From: JAEUIT01 sp034439815
GTDB lineage: Bacteria > Planctomycetota > Phycisphaerae > Phycisphaerales > SM1A02
Direction of reading: 5' to 3'
DNA length: 64,000 bases
Assembly (NCBI GenBank): GCA_034439815.1
Contig: JAWXBD010000173.1
Span: 1 to 64,000 of the forward strand
Shown here: one piece after another, positions 54,443 to 63,623 of the stretch
Layout: every line of letters begins with the position of its first letter
Numbering within the stretch: the first letter of the stretch is position 1
Translations under genes and position numbers: made by a program
The notes under the pieces: generated by a model
Told to the model about the DNA's origin: nothing
What the model saw: only the letters and a program-made list of their open reading frames with translations
The model's database searches: none

Positions 54443-55183
54443 TCAGCGTGGACCGAGATTCTCGCCGAAATCGATCCGCTCGTACTCGTAGAACAGCTTG
54501 CCGATCTGTTCGCCCAGCTCAATCGCGAGCTTGTCTTCGACCACACGCCGCTTCGCCACCGTGTTGATGTGATCCTGATCGACTTCGCGCACCTTCCCGA
54601 CCAGGTCGTACCCGGGACCGTCGCTGCCGGGAAAGGTTCGAATGTTGTTCACGACATCGATCACCTTGATCACCGCAGTGGCGGTTGGCGTCGCGCCTGT
54701 CGAGATGCCGCCGCTCGCATTGCCACCGTCGCCCACCAGCGAAAAGCCCGTCACCTGCACGTAGATGACCTGCTGACACTCGAGTTCACGGCCGATTGCC
54801 GCGATCGACAGCGGCTTCGCGCCGTCTTCGCGCTGGCGCGTGAGGATGATTGCGTCGGCAGGGCGCACTGCACTGGGAACGAGCGACCGTTCCATGATGT
54901 CGCGCGAGACTTTGTCACCGATCGCCGCCCGCATCGACGTGCGGGGCAATACGTTCTGGCGATCATCGACAAAGACGACGGTGCGCACCGGCGCCAGTTC
55001 GTGCATGGCCTCGATCTTGCCTGGTCCAAAGATCGCGTACGCGGCAGGCACTCCGACGTTGCAGCCACTCATGCTGCTCAAGGCGAACAGTGCCGAGATT
55101 GCGGCGCCGAGCGCCGCCGTCGCGCAGCACTGGCGGCGGGTCGGCTTCAACAGGCTGGGTTGCAACAGGCTGGGCTTCATCAT
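54443..55183 (-). CDS. Putative lipoprotein of the DUF2752 operon (second)
   Basis: A 246-residue lipoprotein. The N-terminal part is basic (KPTRRQ), followed by a hydrophobic stretch and the lipobox MSGC with C41 as the lipidated residue. Beyond it are a central alpha/beta domain (ELECQQVIYVQVTGFSLVG) and a Gly-rich loop. The fold resembles small outer-membrane-associated lipoproteins that work in pairs, but I do not recognise the family. ATG 55183 overlaps the stop of the gene upstream (ATGATGA). A 15-base duplication sits in the leader (KPSLLQPSLL). Confidence 0.7.
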   Translation of the reverse strand: MMKPSLLQPSLLKPTRRQCCATAALGAAISALFALSSMSGCNVGVPAAYAIFGPGKIEAMHELAPVRTVVFVDDRQNVLPRTSMRAAIGDKVSRDIMERSLVPSAVRPADAIILTRQREDGAKPLSIAAIGRELECQQVIYVQVTGFSLVGDGGNASGGISTGATPTATAVIKVIDVVNNIRTFPGSDGPGYDLVGKVREVDQDHINTVAKRRVVEDKLAIELGEQIGKLFYEYERIDFGENLGPR

Positions 55184-55857
55184 TTGGCGTCCGGGTATTT
55201 GTCTTCGATGTGGGTGTAGAAGAGCCACGATGACTTCTGCACGAACTTCGTGAGAAGTCCGGTCAAAATCGCCTGCGCGGAAGCACTCTCGCGGCCGATC
55301 CCCTCCTGATTGGGGAAGCTCGATCGCACGTCAAACGTGTACGCATACGCATCGGGATCGAGGCCGTCACGCTCGATGATGCCGATATTGGCGGCTGCGA
55401 CACCCTCCCACAGATACTGGTTTCCCGGCGGGTTCAAGCGAAACTCATAGATGTCGATGATGACGACACGGTCGACGCCAAGTTCGTCGGCAATCTGGCC
55501 GTACGGCAACGTCGTCCAGGCCGGAGTCTGATACTGCCACTGGGCGACGGTCGCCGGTGCGAGCAGCGAAACACCCTTCACGTTCGACTGAATGCGCACT
55601 GCGACATTCGCGGCGACGTTTAGCGTGACATTCGGAAAATCGTAGAGCGTTGATGCGTCGGCATGCACGAGCACTGCACACGTGCGGTTCTCGAGACCGT
55701 CATACTCGGCAAGCACTTCGATCTTCTTGTTGCGCTCGATCTCGTTGCCGACCGCACCGGCAATGCCCATGACGGCGCATCCGCTGAGGTACGTCGCGCA
55801 CACGAGGATTGCGACGACTGCAGATGTCGTGGAGTTGATGGCCGGCACGCATTTCAT
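55180..55857 (-). CDS. Putative lipoprotein of the DUF2752 operon (first)
   Basis: A 225-residue lipoprotein with the lipobox LSGC (C27) at the end of a clear signal peptide. The mature protein contains an alpha/beta domain, with ADELGVDRVVIIDIYEFRL (about 120-140), that parallels ELECQQVIYVQVTGF in the next gene. The two may be distant paralogues. It overlaps the DUF2752 gene upstream by ATGA and the second lipoprotein downstream by ATGATGA. A role in envelope transport or assembly is likely but not defined. Confidence 0.72.
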   Translation of the reverse strand: MKCVPAINSTTSAVVAILVCATYLSGCAVMGIAGAVGNEIERNKKIEVLAEYDGLENRTCAVLVHADASTLYDFPNVTLNVAANVAVRIQSNVKGVSLLAPATVAQWQYQTPAWTTLPYGQIADELGVDRVVIIDIYEFRLNPPGNQYLWEGVAAANIGIIERDGLDPDAYAYTFDVRSSFPNQEGIGRESASAQAILTGLLTKFVQKSSWLFYTHIEDKYPDAK

Positions 55858-56351
55858 GGAAGAAGACCTCGGAAGGACGCGATCTTGTAGAGCCACGCGG
55901 CCAGTGCGAACACCAGAATGAACCATCCGACGCGCGGCGTGACGAGCCGGAGCAGATGACCGCCGAGCCCGCCGCCGGTCGCAGCGACGAACGCCGCAAC
56001 CACGGCTGCGGCCGCCGTGGCGATTGCGAGCACACACCCAAACGGCTGTGCCCGAAGTGATGCGAGAAGATCACCATCGGCCGCGGCGGCGAACGCCGTC
56101 GTCATGCCACAAGTCGGGCATGGTACCCCGGCGGCCGTGACCCAATTGCAAGGGGGCAGTCCAAGCTGATGATGCGTGCCGAGTCCCGACCGGTCGGGGC
56201 TCAGCCAGGCCGCCATCGCAAGCAGAGCGATCGCGCCGACGAAGACGATCAATGCCGCCGAGCGCCGGCCCGGATTGCGTCGTCCGGAGACGGCCAACGC
56301 GGGAACAGGGGGCGGGGAGACGGTTTGCGACTGATCTGGCGCGACGGACAT
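55854..56351 (-). CDS. DUF2752 membrane protein
   Basis: A 165-residue membrane protein with hydrophobic helices at about 32-50, 103-122 and 137-157 and the DUF2752 signature PCPTCGMTTAF (about 78-88), with two cysteines and an invariant glycine-methionine. Members are small uncharacterised membrane proteins common in Planctomycetota and Bacteroidota. Here it opens an operon with two lipoproteins and a glycosyltransferase-like protein. It diverges from the sigma-kinase chimera gene, with 160 bases between. Confidence 0.85.
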   Translation of the reverse strand: MSVAPDQSQTVSPPPVPALAVSGRRNPGRRSAALIVFVGAIALLAMAAWLSPDRSGLGTHHQLGLPPCNWVTAAGVPCPTCGMTTAFAAAADGDLLASLRAQPFGCVLAIATAAAAVVAAFVAATGGGLGGHLLRLVTPRVGWFILVFALAAWLYKIASFRGLLP

Positions 56352-56511
56352 GAACCCGCGAGGCTACCGGCCCGGAGCCGCTGCGACAATACCCGCCCCC
56401 CAAAACAGCGCGCCTCTTTGCAGACCGCGCGGCCAATCCAGCACGCGGTCGTGCGCGGGCGTTGCCCCCGCTCATTAGGATGCGAGGGGAAAGCACCTCG
56501 GTGTTCACCGC

Positions 56512-59076
56512 ATGGAAACGGATCCCACACCTCCTGTCACCGGGGAAATCACGCTGCTTCTTTCGGCAGCGCGCGGAGGGGACGCCGACGCGATGGCGCG
56601 GCTGCTTCCGTTGGTGTACGACTTCCTGCGCGAACAGGCCGAGCGGTCGCTGCGGCGCGAGCGAAGCAGCCACACGCTGCAGCCGACCGCGCTGGTGCAC
56701 GAGGCCTGGTTGCGGCTGGCTGACGAGCGCGATGCCCACTTTCAGGATCGCAATCACTTTCTCGCGGTCGCGGGCATGGTCATGCGGCGGATTCTGGTCG
56801 ATCACGCCCGCTATCGATCCCGGCAGAAACGCGGCGGTGGCGCCAAAGTCGTCTCGTGGGAACGGACGCGCACACTCTTCGGAGCACTGCTGGAGCGCAC
56901 GCCCGCTGACCGGCGCGTGATGCTCGCTGCCGAATCGGACGAATCGGTCCGGCGCGAAGTCGAAGCGCTGCTGGCAGCGCTCGACGAGGACGATGGTTTT
57001 CTCGCGACGCCCGCGCTGTCGAGCGCGCCGTTCGCTTCAGCGCTGCTCGATGCTTCCGACACGTTGCTCGGTGCGAACATCGGTGGCTACACCCTGCTCC
57101 GTCGCATCGGCGCCGGGGGCATGGGCGTCGTCTATGAGGCGGAGCAGGCCACACCGCGCCGCCGGGTGGCGGTCAAGCTGCTGCGCTCGGAGTTCGCCGA
57201 GCGCGGCACGCTGCATCGATTTCGTCGTGAAGCGGAACTGCTCGGACGGCTCCAGCATCCGGGGATCGCTGCAGTCCACGAGGCCGGCGTGGCCCCTGAT
57301 CCGCATGGACAGCCCGGGCGGGAGCGGCCGTTCTGCGCGATGGAGCTGGTCGTCGGCGTGCCGGTGACCGCGTATGTCGATGAACACAAACTGCAGCTTG
57401 GCGAGCGCATCGAACTCATCGCACAGATCTGTGACGCCGTTGATCATGCGCATCGGCGCGGCGTGCTCCACCGCGACATCAAGCCCGCGAACATTCTCGT
57501 CACAGCCGATGGCAGTCCGAAAGTGCTCGACTTCGGCATCGCCCGCGCGCCCGACGCACAACCGGCCGCGACGCTCGACACTGCGCACGGGGACATTGTC
57601 GGCACGCTGGGCACCATGAGTCCTGAGCAGCTGCGCGGTGATCGCGAGATTGACGCGCGCAGTGACGTCTACTCGCTGGGCGTGCTTGCGTACGAGCTGT
57701 TGAGCGGCCGACCTCCGTTTGATGTTCGCGCCCGTGATGTCGCCGCCGCGTTTCGTCACGTGCTCGACCACGAGCCGACCTCCATCGGCCGGCTGCGCCG
57801 CGACCTGCGCGGTGATGTCGAGACGGTGGTGACGACCGCGATGGAGAAGGATCCGCAGCGCCGCTATGCGACGGCGGCGGCGCTGGCGAGCGATCTGCGG
57901 GCGTGCAGGGACCGCCGCCCGATCGCCGCGCGGCCGCCGAGCGTGCTGTATCGCAGCGGGCGATTCGTGCAGCGCAACCGCGCACTGGTCGGTGTGACGA
58001 CGCTCGCGTTCGCAGCCGTGTGCACGGCCGCGATCTGGGCGCTGGTGTCGCTGCAGGCGGCGACTCGATCGGCGGAGCGTTCGCGCCGGAGCAACACCAG
58101 TCTGATCGGCCCCCTTGAGTGGCTTGACCCGGTGAAGGCCGGCGGCCCGAAAGCGGATCTCGTTGACGCGCTGGACGAAGCGGAGCGGCTGACCGCGGAA
58201 CTCGATGTCGATCCGGAAGTCGCGTATTCGGTGCGTGAGGTGCTCGGGCTCCGTTACTTCTCGGTCGGCAATTTCGAGAAGGCGGCGCTGCACCACGCCG
58301 AGTCGCTGCGCGTCGCCGAAGAGCTGCACGGTCCGAGTTCCGCGCAGGCAGCAACATCGCTGCTGAATCTCGGCATGGCCTACCGCAAGCTCGGGCAGCG
58401 CGACGCGGCCATCGCAGCTCAGGAACGGGGACTCGCCATTCGCCGTGATGCGCTGCGCCTGCGCGACACGTCGCTAGCGGAGTCAGAGAACGCGCTGGGT
58501 GCCGCGCTCTTCGAAGCGGGTCGCGTCCCCGAAGCGATCGGTCACTTTGAGCGGGCGCTGCGCGTTGAGAAATCTCGTCCCGATGCATCGCCAGCTGACA
58601 TCGCGACGGGGTGCCGCAACCTCTTCCTCGCATATCTCCGGGCCGGCCGCACCACCGAGAGCGCGGCTGCGGCCGAGGAGTCGATCGCACAGAACAAGCT
58701 TGCTGGTGTTGATCCGCTCGATGACGCGAGTTTCCGCACCTTCGCCGGCACCGCGCTGCTGCACGGTGGGCAGGCGGAACTCGCGCTCGAGATGTACCAG
58801 GCTGCGTATGCGATCCGCAGCCAGCTCCTGCCGTTGCGTCACGCCGACCTCAACGCGAGCCGTTCGTCGCTTGCCAACACGCTCACGCTGCTGGGCCGCC
58901 CGCGTGAAGCGGTTCCCTATCTGCGCGACCACATTCGCTACGACGACACGCCTGGTCCCAATCCGGTGGCGAGCGTGGGCTGGATGGCGGGGACGATGAT
59001 CAAGGCGCTGCGCGAAAGCGGCGATGAGTCAGCCGCCGCCGAGGTCGAGCGCATGCTGCGCGAGGCAACGGAATGA
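56512..59076 (+). CDS. Chimera of sigma region 2, Ser/Thr kinase and TPRs
   Basis: An 854-residue single frame. Residues 1-112 match the first half of SigK-like ECF sigma factors (LLPLVYDFLREQAERSLRRE, SHTLQPTALVHEAWLRL, MRRILVDHARYRSRQKRGGG). At about residue 114 the match stops, before region 4, and the text becomes a planctomycete kinase N terminus (SWERTRTLFGALLERTPADR). The kinase has GAGGMG (200-205), K222, HRDIKPAN (320-327) and DFG (340-342). A transmembrane helix lies at 491-513, then TPRs (about 560-840) outside the cytoplasm. The sigma module has lost the -35-binding part. The stop codon overlaps the next start (ATGA). Confidence 0.88.
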   Translation: METDPTPPVTGEITLLLSAARGGDADAMARLLPLVYDFLREQAERSLRRERSSHTLQPTALVHEAWLRLADERDAHFQDRNHFLAVAGMVMRRILVDHARYRSRQKRGGGAKVVSWERTRTLFGALLERTPADRRVMLAAESDESVRREVEALLAALDEDDGFLATPALSSAPFASALLDASDTLLGANIGGYTLLRRIGAGGMGVVYEAEQATPRRRVAVKLLRSEFAERGTLHRFRREAELLGRLQHPGIAAVHEAGVAPDPHGQPGRERPFCAMELVVGVPVTAYVDEHKLQLGERIELIAQICDAVDHAHRRGVLHRDIKPANILVTADGSPKVLDFGIARAPDAQPAATLDTAHGDIVGTLGTMSPEQLRGDREIDARSDVYSLGVLAYELLSGRPPFDVRARDVAAAFRHVLDHEPTSIGRLRRDLRGDVETVVTTAMEKDPQRRYATAAALASDLRACRDRRPIAARPPSVLYRSGRFVQRNRALVGVTTLAFAAVCTAAIWALVSLQAATRSAERSRRSNTSLIGPLEWLDPVKAGGPKADLVDALDEAERLTAELDVDPEVAYSVREVLGLRYFSVGNFEKAALHHAESLRVAEELHGPSSAQAATSLLNLGMAYRKLGQRDAAIAAQERGLAIRRDALRLRDTSLAESENALGAALFEAGRVPEAIGHFERALRVEKSRPDASPADIATGCRNLFLAYLRAGRTTESAAAAEESIAQNKLAGVDPLDDASFRTFAGTALLHGGQAELALEMYQAAYAIRSQLLPLRHADLNASRSSLANTLTLLGRPREAVPYLRDHIRYDDTPGPNPVASVGWMAGTMIKALRESGDESAAAEVERMLREATE

Positions 59077-60089
59077 AGGACACGAGCAGTCTGCAGGAAT
59101 CGGAATGGGTCGATGGACATCTCGACATCGCGTACCTCGCGGAGTCTGGACGTGACTGCACCGTCCGCTGCCCGGATCCCGATCAGGGCTGCCTGAGTTT
59201 TCCCGATCTCCATGACGCGCCTGTGCGCATCGCCCTGGCGACGATCTTCACCGAGGCGAAGGCCCCGGGTCAGCCCGCGGGATACATCGACAGCGCTGAC
59301 GTCGAAGGCGCGAGCGCCGCGGGGCGGTGTCAGCTTGCGTGGTACCAGTCGATGGAGTCGCGCGGGTTCGTCACGATCATCCGCTCGCGCGCTGATCTCG
59401 ACCGCGCGCTCGTCGTCCCGCGGGATCGCGCGCCGCTCGCCGTTGTGTTGCTCATGGAGTGCGCCGATCCGATGCGTTCTCCTGACGAAGTATCCTGGTG
59501 GTTCGAACAGGGCGTGCGTGTCGTCGGGCTGAGCTGGGCATACGGATCTCGATACTCCGGCGGAAACTCCGCGGGCGGAGGAATCACGCCGCTCGGCCGT
59601 GATCTCGTGGCTGCCTTCGATGCGCTCGGCATCCTGCACGATGTGTCGCACCTGTCCGACGCCAGCTTCGACGATCTGCTCGCGCTCACCACGCGGCGCG
59701 TCGTGGCGACGCATTCCAACTGCCGCGCGCTGCTGCCGCCGAAGGAGCGCCATCTGACCGACACACAGATCAACGCCATCGGTGCCCGCGACGGCCTTGT
59801 GGGACTCAATCTCTTTGGCCTCTTTCTCGCTTCAGAGCGCGAGGCCACGATTGAGGACTGCATGCGGCATGTCGAGCACGTCGCGGGGCTCATCGGTCCG
59901 GAGCGCACGGGACTCGGCAGCGATCTGGACGGCGGTTTCACGCCGAAGCAGCTGCCGATCGGTCTGCGCCATCCGCGCGACTACAGAGTCCTTGCAGAAG
60001 GGCTTGGCGCCCGCAGCTGGAGCGCCGCGCACATTGCCGGATTCCGCGCGGCCAACTGGCTGCGCATCCTGCGCTCGACGCTTCAGTAG
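59073..60089 (+). CDS. M19 family (membrane dipeptidase-like) metallopeptidase
   Basis: A 338-residue M19 dipeptidase. Zinc-site residues are H16 and D18 in VDGHLDIAYL, the glutamate in LLMECADP, the histidine in HDVSHLSD, the next in ATHSNCRALL and the aspartate region in GSDLDGGF. M19 enzymes cleave dipeptides, including those with a D-residue, and can degrade peptidoglycan fragments. There is no signal peptide, so it acts in the cytoplasm. It is translationally coupled to the sigma-kinase chimera. Its last seven bases overlap the end of the convergent serine-biosynthesis gene. Confidence 0.87.
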   Translation: MKDTSSLQESEWVDGHLDIAYLAESGRDCTVRCPDPDQGCLSFPDLHDAPVRIALATIFTEAKAPGQPAGYIDSADVEGASAAGRCQLAWYQSMESRGFVTIIRSRADLDRALVVPRDRAPLAVVLLMECADPMRSPDEVSWWFEQGVRVVGLSWAYGSRYSGGNSAGGGITPLGRDLVAAFDALGILHDVSHLSDASFDDLLALTTRRVVATHSNCRALLPPKERHLTDTQINAIGARDGLVGLNLFGLFLASEREATIEDCMRHVEHVAGLIGPERTGLGSDLDGGFTPKQLPIGLRHPRDYRVLAEGLGARSWSAAHIAGFRAANWLRILRSTLQ

Positions 60090-61972
60090 AGGACGCGGAA
60101 GCGGATCGTCCCGGACACTGCCTTCAGTTCCGCGATCACTTCTTCGTCATACTTTCGATTGACATCCGTGATGACGTAGCCAACGCGTTCATCGGTGCGC
60201 AGCCCCTGACCCAGGATGTTGATCTTGCGCCGTGCGAGGATCGCGTTGACCGCGGCCATGACGCCGGGCTGGTTGCGATGAAAATGCAGGAACCGATGGG
60301 CCCGCGGAATCGTCGGCACCTGCAGGTTCGGGACGTTCACGGATCCCGCAGTGCTCCCCGTGTTCACGCACTCAACAAGGCGTGATGCGACGAACGCCCC
60401 GATATTCTGCTGCGCTTCGGCGGTGCTCCCGCCGACGTGCGGCGTCAGGATCGCACAGGAGATGCCTCGCAATGGCGAGACGAAGGGATCCTTGTTCGAC
60501 AGCGGCTCCTCGGGAAACACGTCGACTGCGGCGCCGGCGAGATGGCCCGCACGCAGCGAGCGCCCCAGCGCCTCGAGATCCACGATGTGGCCGCGGCTGA
60601 GATTGACGAAGCACGAGCCGGCTTTCATCTTGCGGAATTCGCGCTCGGCGATCAGGTGGCGATTCTCGGAGCGGCCGTCGACGTGGAGACTCACGACATC
60701 TGATTTCGTCAGCAGTTCGGTCAGCGTGCGACACTTTCGCGCGTTGCCAAGCGCGAGGCGTTCTTCGAGGTCGTAGAACAGCACGTTCATGCCGACGGCT
60801 TCGGCAACGACACTGAGCTGCGAACCGATGTGACCGTAGCCGACGATACCGAGCGTCTTGCCGCGGACCTCGCGGCATCCCGCCGCCGACTTGCGCCACG
60901 ATCCGTTATGCAGCAGCGTGCTCGATTCGAACGTGCGCCGGAACATCATGATGATTTCGCCAAGCGCGAGTTCGACCACGCTGCGGGTGTTCGAGTAGGG
61001 CGCGTTGAACACAGCAATCGCGCGGTCGCTCGCCGCCGCGAGGTCCACCTGCTCAGTGCCGATGCAGAAGCAGCCGATCGCGAGCAGCCGATCGGCGTTG
61101 GCAAGGACATCGGCCGTCAGCTGCGTCTTCGAACGGATGCCCAAGAGCGACACGCCGCAGATCGACCGCGACAGCTCAGCACCAGAGAGCGCATCGCTCA
61201 GCGTTTCGACGCGGTATCCCTCGTTGCGGAGGAAGTCGGCGGCGTCCGCGTGAATGTTCTCGAGCAGCAGCGCGACCATGCGCGACTTCGGAAAGCTCGG
61301 ACTGCCCGGCAGACGGTACAGCCACAGCACTTCATCGAGCGATCGAACGACGCGGTCCGCGCGCTGCACGACACCCTCGCGTTCAACGTTCTCGCAGTAC
61401 GCAACGAACTCGGTCGCCGCGCCGAGATCCCGGATTTCGCAGTCCGTTGCACCGTCACCGACAGCGATCACGGGGCCGTCAAGCGCGAGCCGCCGGACCA
61501 CCTCGGCCTTGCCGCCCGGACGCGCCAGCGGCTTCGTGCGATCAAAGCCCGTGGCCACGTCCTTCGACCAGGTGAACTCGTTGCAGTGCACGTGGGACGG
61601 ATCGATCCCGAGTTCTTCGCAGATCGGCAGCACGTAATCGCGAAATCCGCTGGAGACCACGTGGATGCGGTCCGCATTGCGGCGAATCACGTTCTTGTTG
61701 CGGCGAAACGACGGGCTGATCTTCGATCGCAGCAGCTTGACCACCGCATCGACGTGACGACGTTCGATGCGCAGGACGGCGAGACGCTGCGCGAGCGATG
61801 CATCGATGCCGATCGTGCCATCCATCCCTTGACGCGTGATCGCTTCGATTGATTCGATCGCGGCGTCGCGGCGCGGAGCATCGGCCAGAGCGATGCGTGC
61901 GAGTTCGTCGAGACCCTCGACCTGCACGATCGTGCTGTCGAAATCGATGATGAGCGTGGGGATCGGATCCAT
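60083..61972 (-). CDS. Phosphoserine phosphatase-phosphoglycerate dehydrogenase fusion
   Basis: A 629-residue fusion of two serine-synthesis enzymes. Residues 1-225 form a HAD phosphatase like SerB: nucleophile D10 in IDFDSTIV, and the GDGATD motif. Residues about 232-545 form a D-3-phosphoglycerate dehydrogenase: NAD-binding GIVGYGHIGSQL, catalytic arginine in NLSRGHIVD, the VDVFPEEP segment and the histidine in TPHVGGST. An ACT domain (about 555-629) would bind serine for feedback control. PGDH and PSP catalyse the first and last steps of the phosphorylated serine pathway. The middle enzyme, SerC, is not in the window. The start at 61972 directly precedes the phosphatase motif. Confidence 0.92.
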   Translation of the reverse strand: MDPIPTLIIDFDSTIVQVEGLDELARIALADAPRRDAAIESIEAITRQGMDGTIGIDASLAQRLAVLRIERRHVDAVVKLLRSKISPSFRRNKNVIRRNADRIHVVSSGFRDYVLPICEELGIDPSHVHCNEFTWSKDVATGFDRTKPLARPGGKAEVVRRLALDGPVIAVGDGATDCEIRDLGAATEFVAYCENVEREGVVQRADRVVRSLDEVLWLYRLPGSPSFPKSRMVALLLENIHADAADFLRNEGYRVETLSDALSGAELSRSICGVSLLGIRSKTQLTADVLANADRLLAIGCFCIGTEQVDLAAASDRAIAVFNAPYSNTRSVVELALGEIIMMFRRTFESSTLLHNGSWRKSAAGCREVRGKTLGIVGYGHIGSQLSVVAEAVGMNVLFYDLEERLALGNARKCRTLTELLTKSDVVSLHVDGRSENRHLIAEREFRKMKAGSCFVNLSRGHIVDLEALGRSLRAGHLAGAAVDVFPEEPLSNKDPFVSPLRGISCAILTPHVGGSTAEAQQNIGAFVASRLVECVNTGSTAGSVNVPNLQVPTIPRAHRFLHFHRNQPGVMAAVNAILARRKINILGQGLRTDERVGYVITDVNRKYDEEVIAELKAVSGTIRFRVLY

Positions 61973-62075
61973 ACACGAGGCCGGACGCGAGAGTGGACAC
62001 GAGCTCGCGCCGGATCGTGGGTTGTATCGCGAATCACGTCCGCCTGCACCGCCGCAGACTCCCGCCGATCGCCGG

Positions 62076-63566
62076 TCACGTGAGTTGATTCAACGGAACG
62101 CAGACGCTGCCATCAACAGTCTGCACGATCAGATGCAGCCGAATGCCGACGCCATGCAGCGGCACGACGGCCGGCGCATCGGTGGTCACCACATGACTCA
62201 CGATCGTGTCGCAATCAACGCGGCCGCAGGCGAGCCGGAGGAGATCCGCATGCGCCCGTGCCCACGCTTCCACCGGCCTCAGGGCGGCCATGCTGCTGTG
62301 GGCAACCACCAGATGCAGTGCGCCGTTCGCATCGACGGCGAGTTCCACGTCGCGGTGGGCCGGACACGAGATCGGCAGCGCATCGAGCCCAGCGATCTGC
62401 GACACCAGCGACGTCGGGCGATCGATCGCGGCGGGTGCGACCCGCGGAGCTGTGTGCACTTCGCGCGCGAGCGGCGTGATGCGCGCGCCCGGGGCGGCCG
62501 TCCCGCCGGCCGTGGCCAGTTTAGCGCCGATCACTTCGCGACCGATCGGCTTCGGCGCGAGCTTGAGTTCGGGGCGCGTCCCGCTCATCGCCAGTTCGGC
62601 TGGCGGGGAGGCGGGTGCGGACCGAGGCGCGCGGCGGATCCGACCGCTCGCGACGCGGATCCGGCGGCATACGTCGTTCAACGTCGGTTCGGGGCCGCTC
62701 TCTGCGAGCAGGAACGTGCGCCGGCCCGCCGATTCGATCGCATCCATCCGCTGATACGTTCCAGCGACCGAGAGTTCGACATCGAGAAAGGCCTTGGTGG
62801 CCTGATCGAGCTTCGCCATGACCTCGCCCACGCGCTCGTCCGAAGCGCCGAGCACCACAAGTCCGACCGGTGGCACCGGCCATCCGGCGATATGCCAGCG
62901 CTCGGCGAGATTCTTCATCACGCGGTATGCCGCCACCGTCGCAGCGTCATCCGCTCCGGTGAGCAGCGTCAACGCGCCGGCAGGCAGCGGACCGTCGACA
63001 GCCGCTTCACCCTGCGGGCAGATCACCCAGCGCGCGGCCGCTTCCGCAAGCACATGCAGACCCTCATCGAGCGATTCGGCCGCTTCCAGCCGTCCGCGGA
63101 ACTGCGGCGCGCGGAGTAGCTCCAAGGTCAATTGCCCGCGCTCGAGTCGGACCAGCGCCGTCGGACCCTCGCGGCGCGCGATCTGATCGGCGTATTGCGT
63201 GACCCACAGCCCGCCCATGACCGGCAGGTGTCCGACGATTGCCACTTCGATGGGCGCGGTCACCACATTGCTGTCCTCGATCGATTCGTCGAGTCGGAGA
63301 GCGAACGACGTTCCTGTCGATTGCTGGGCGGCGCCGGCCGACTGCTCGATCATGTGCGGCATCAGATAGGGCACGTCCGGACCGTCGGTCAGGAAGAGTG
63401 ATGCGAGTTCGGCGTACGGATCGAACGTCAAACGCGCCGATTCCGTGGTCTCGCCCGCCTGAGGGAAGCTGGATCGGCGCGATTGGCGCGCGAATTCCCC
63501 GCTCCCGACCAGTTGAGGCAGTTCGGCATTCGTGTTGTCGGGCCCGGCATCGGCGTCATGTCGCAT
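62076..63566 (-). CDS. MinD/FlhG-like protein with no recognisable P-loop
   Basis: A 496-residue protein. After a disordered N terminus, about residues 105-290 follow the order of a MinD/FlhG-type deviant Walker ATPase. VAIVGHLPVMGGLWVTQYAD sits where the KGGxGKT loop should be, TLLTGADDAATVAAYRVMKN matches the TTPEPT-type helix, and LGASDERVGEVMAKLD the next one. The lysine and glycines of the P-loop are missing, so it probably cannot bind ATP. The C-terminal 180 residues are Ala/Pro-rich then globular (PISCPAHRDVELAVDANG). A GGTGG sequence precedes ATG 63566. Confidence 0.6.
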   Translation of the reverse strand: MRHDADAGPDNTNAELPQLVGSGEFARQSRRSSFPQAGETTESARLTFDPYAELASLFLTDGPDVPYLMPHMIEQSAGAAQQSTGTSFALRLDESIEDSNVVTAPIEVAIVGHLPVMGGLWVTQYADQIARREGPTALVRLERGQLTLELLRAPQFRGRLEAAESLDEGLHVLAEAAARWVICPQGEAAVDGPLPAGALTLLTGADDAATVAAYRVMKNLAERWHIAGWPVPPVGLVVLGASDERVGEVMAKLDQATKAFLDVELSVAGTYQRMDAIESAGRRTFLLAESGPEPTLNDVCRRIRVASGRIRRAPRSAPASPPAELAMSGTRPELKLAPKPIGREVIGAKLATAGGTAAPGARITPLAREVHTAPRVAPAAIDRPTSLVSQIAGLDALPISCPAHRDVELAVDANGALHLVVAHSSMAALRPVEAWARAHADLLRLACGRVDCDTIVSHVVTTDAPAVVPLHGVGIRLHLIVQTVDGSVCVPLNQLT

Positions 63567-63623
63567 ATCGATCCACCCTTGGGCACCGTCGCCCGTTGCG
63601 TCGGGCTCTGAGGCGCCATTCGA

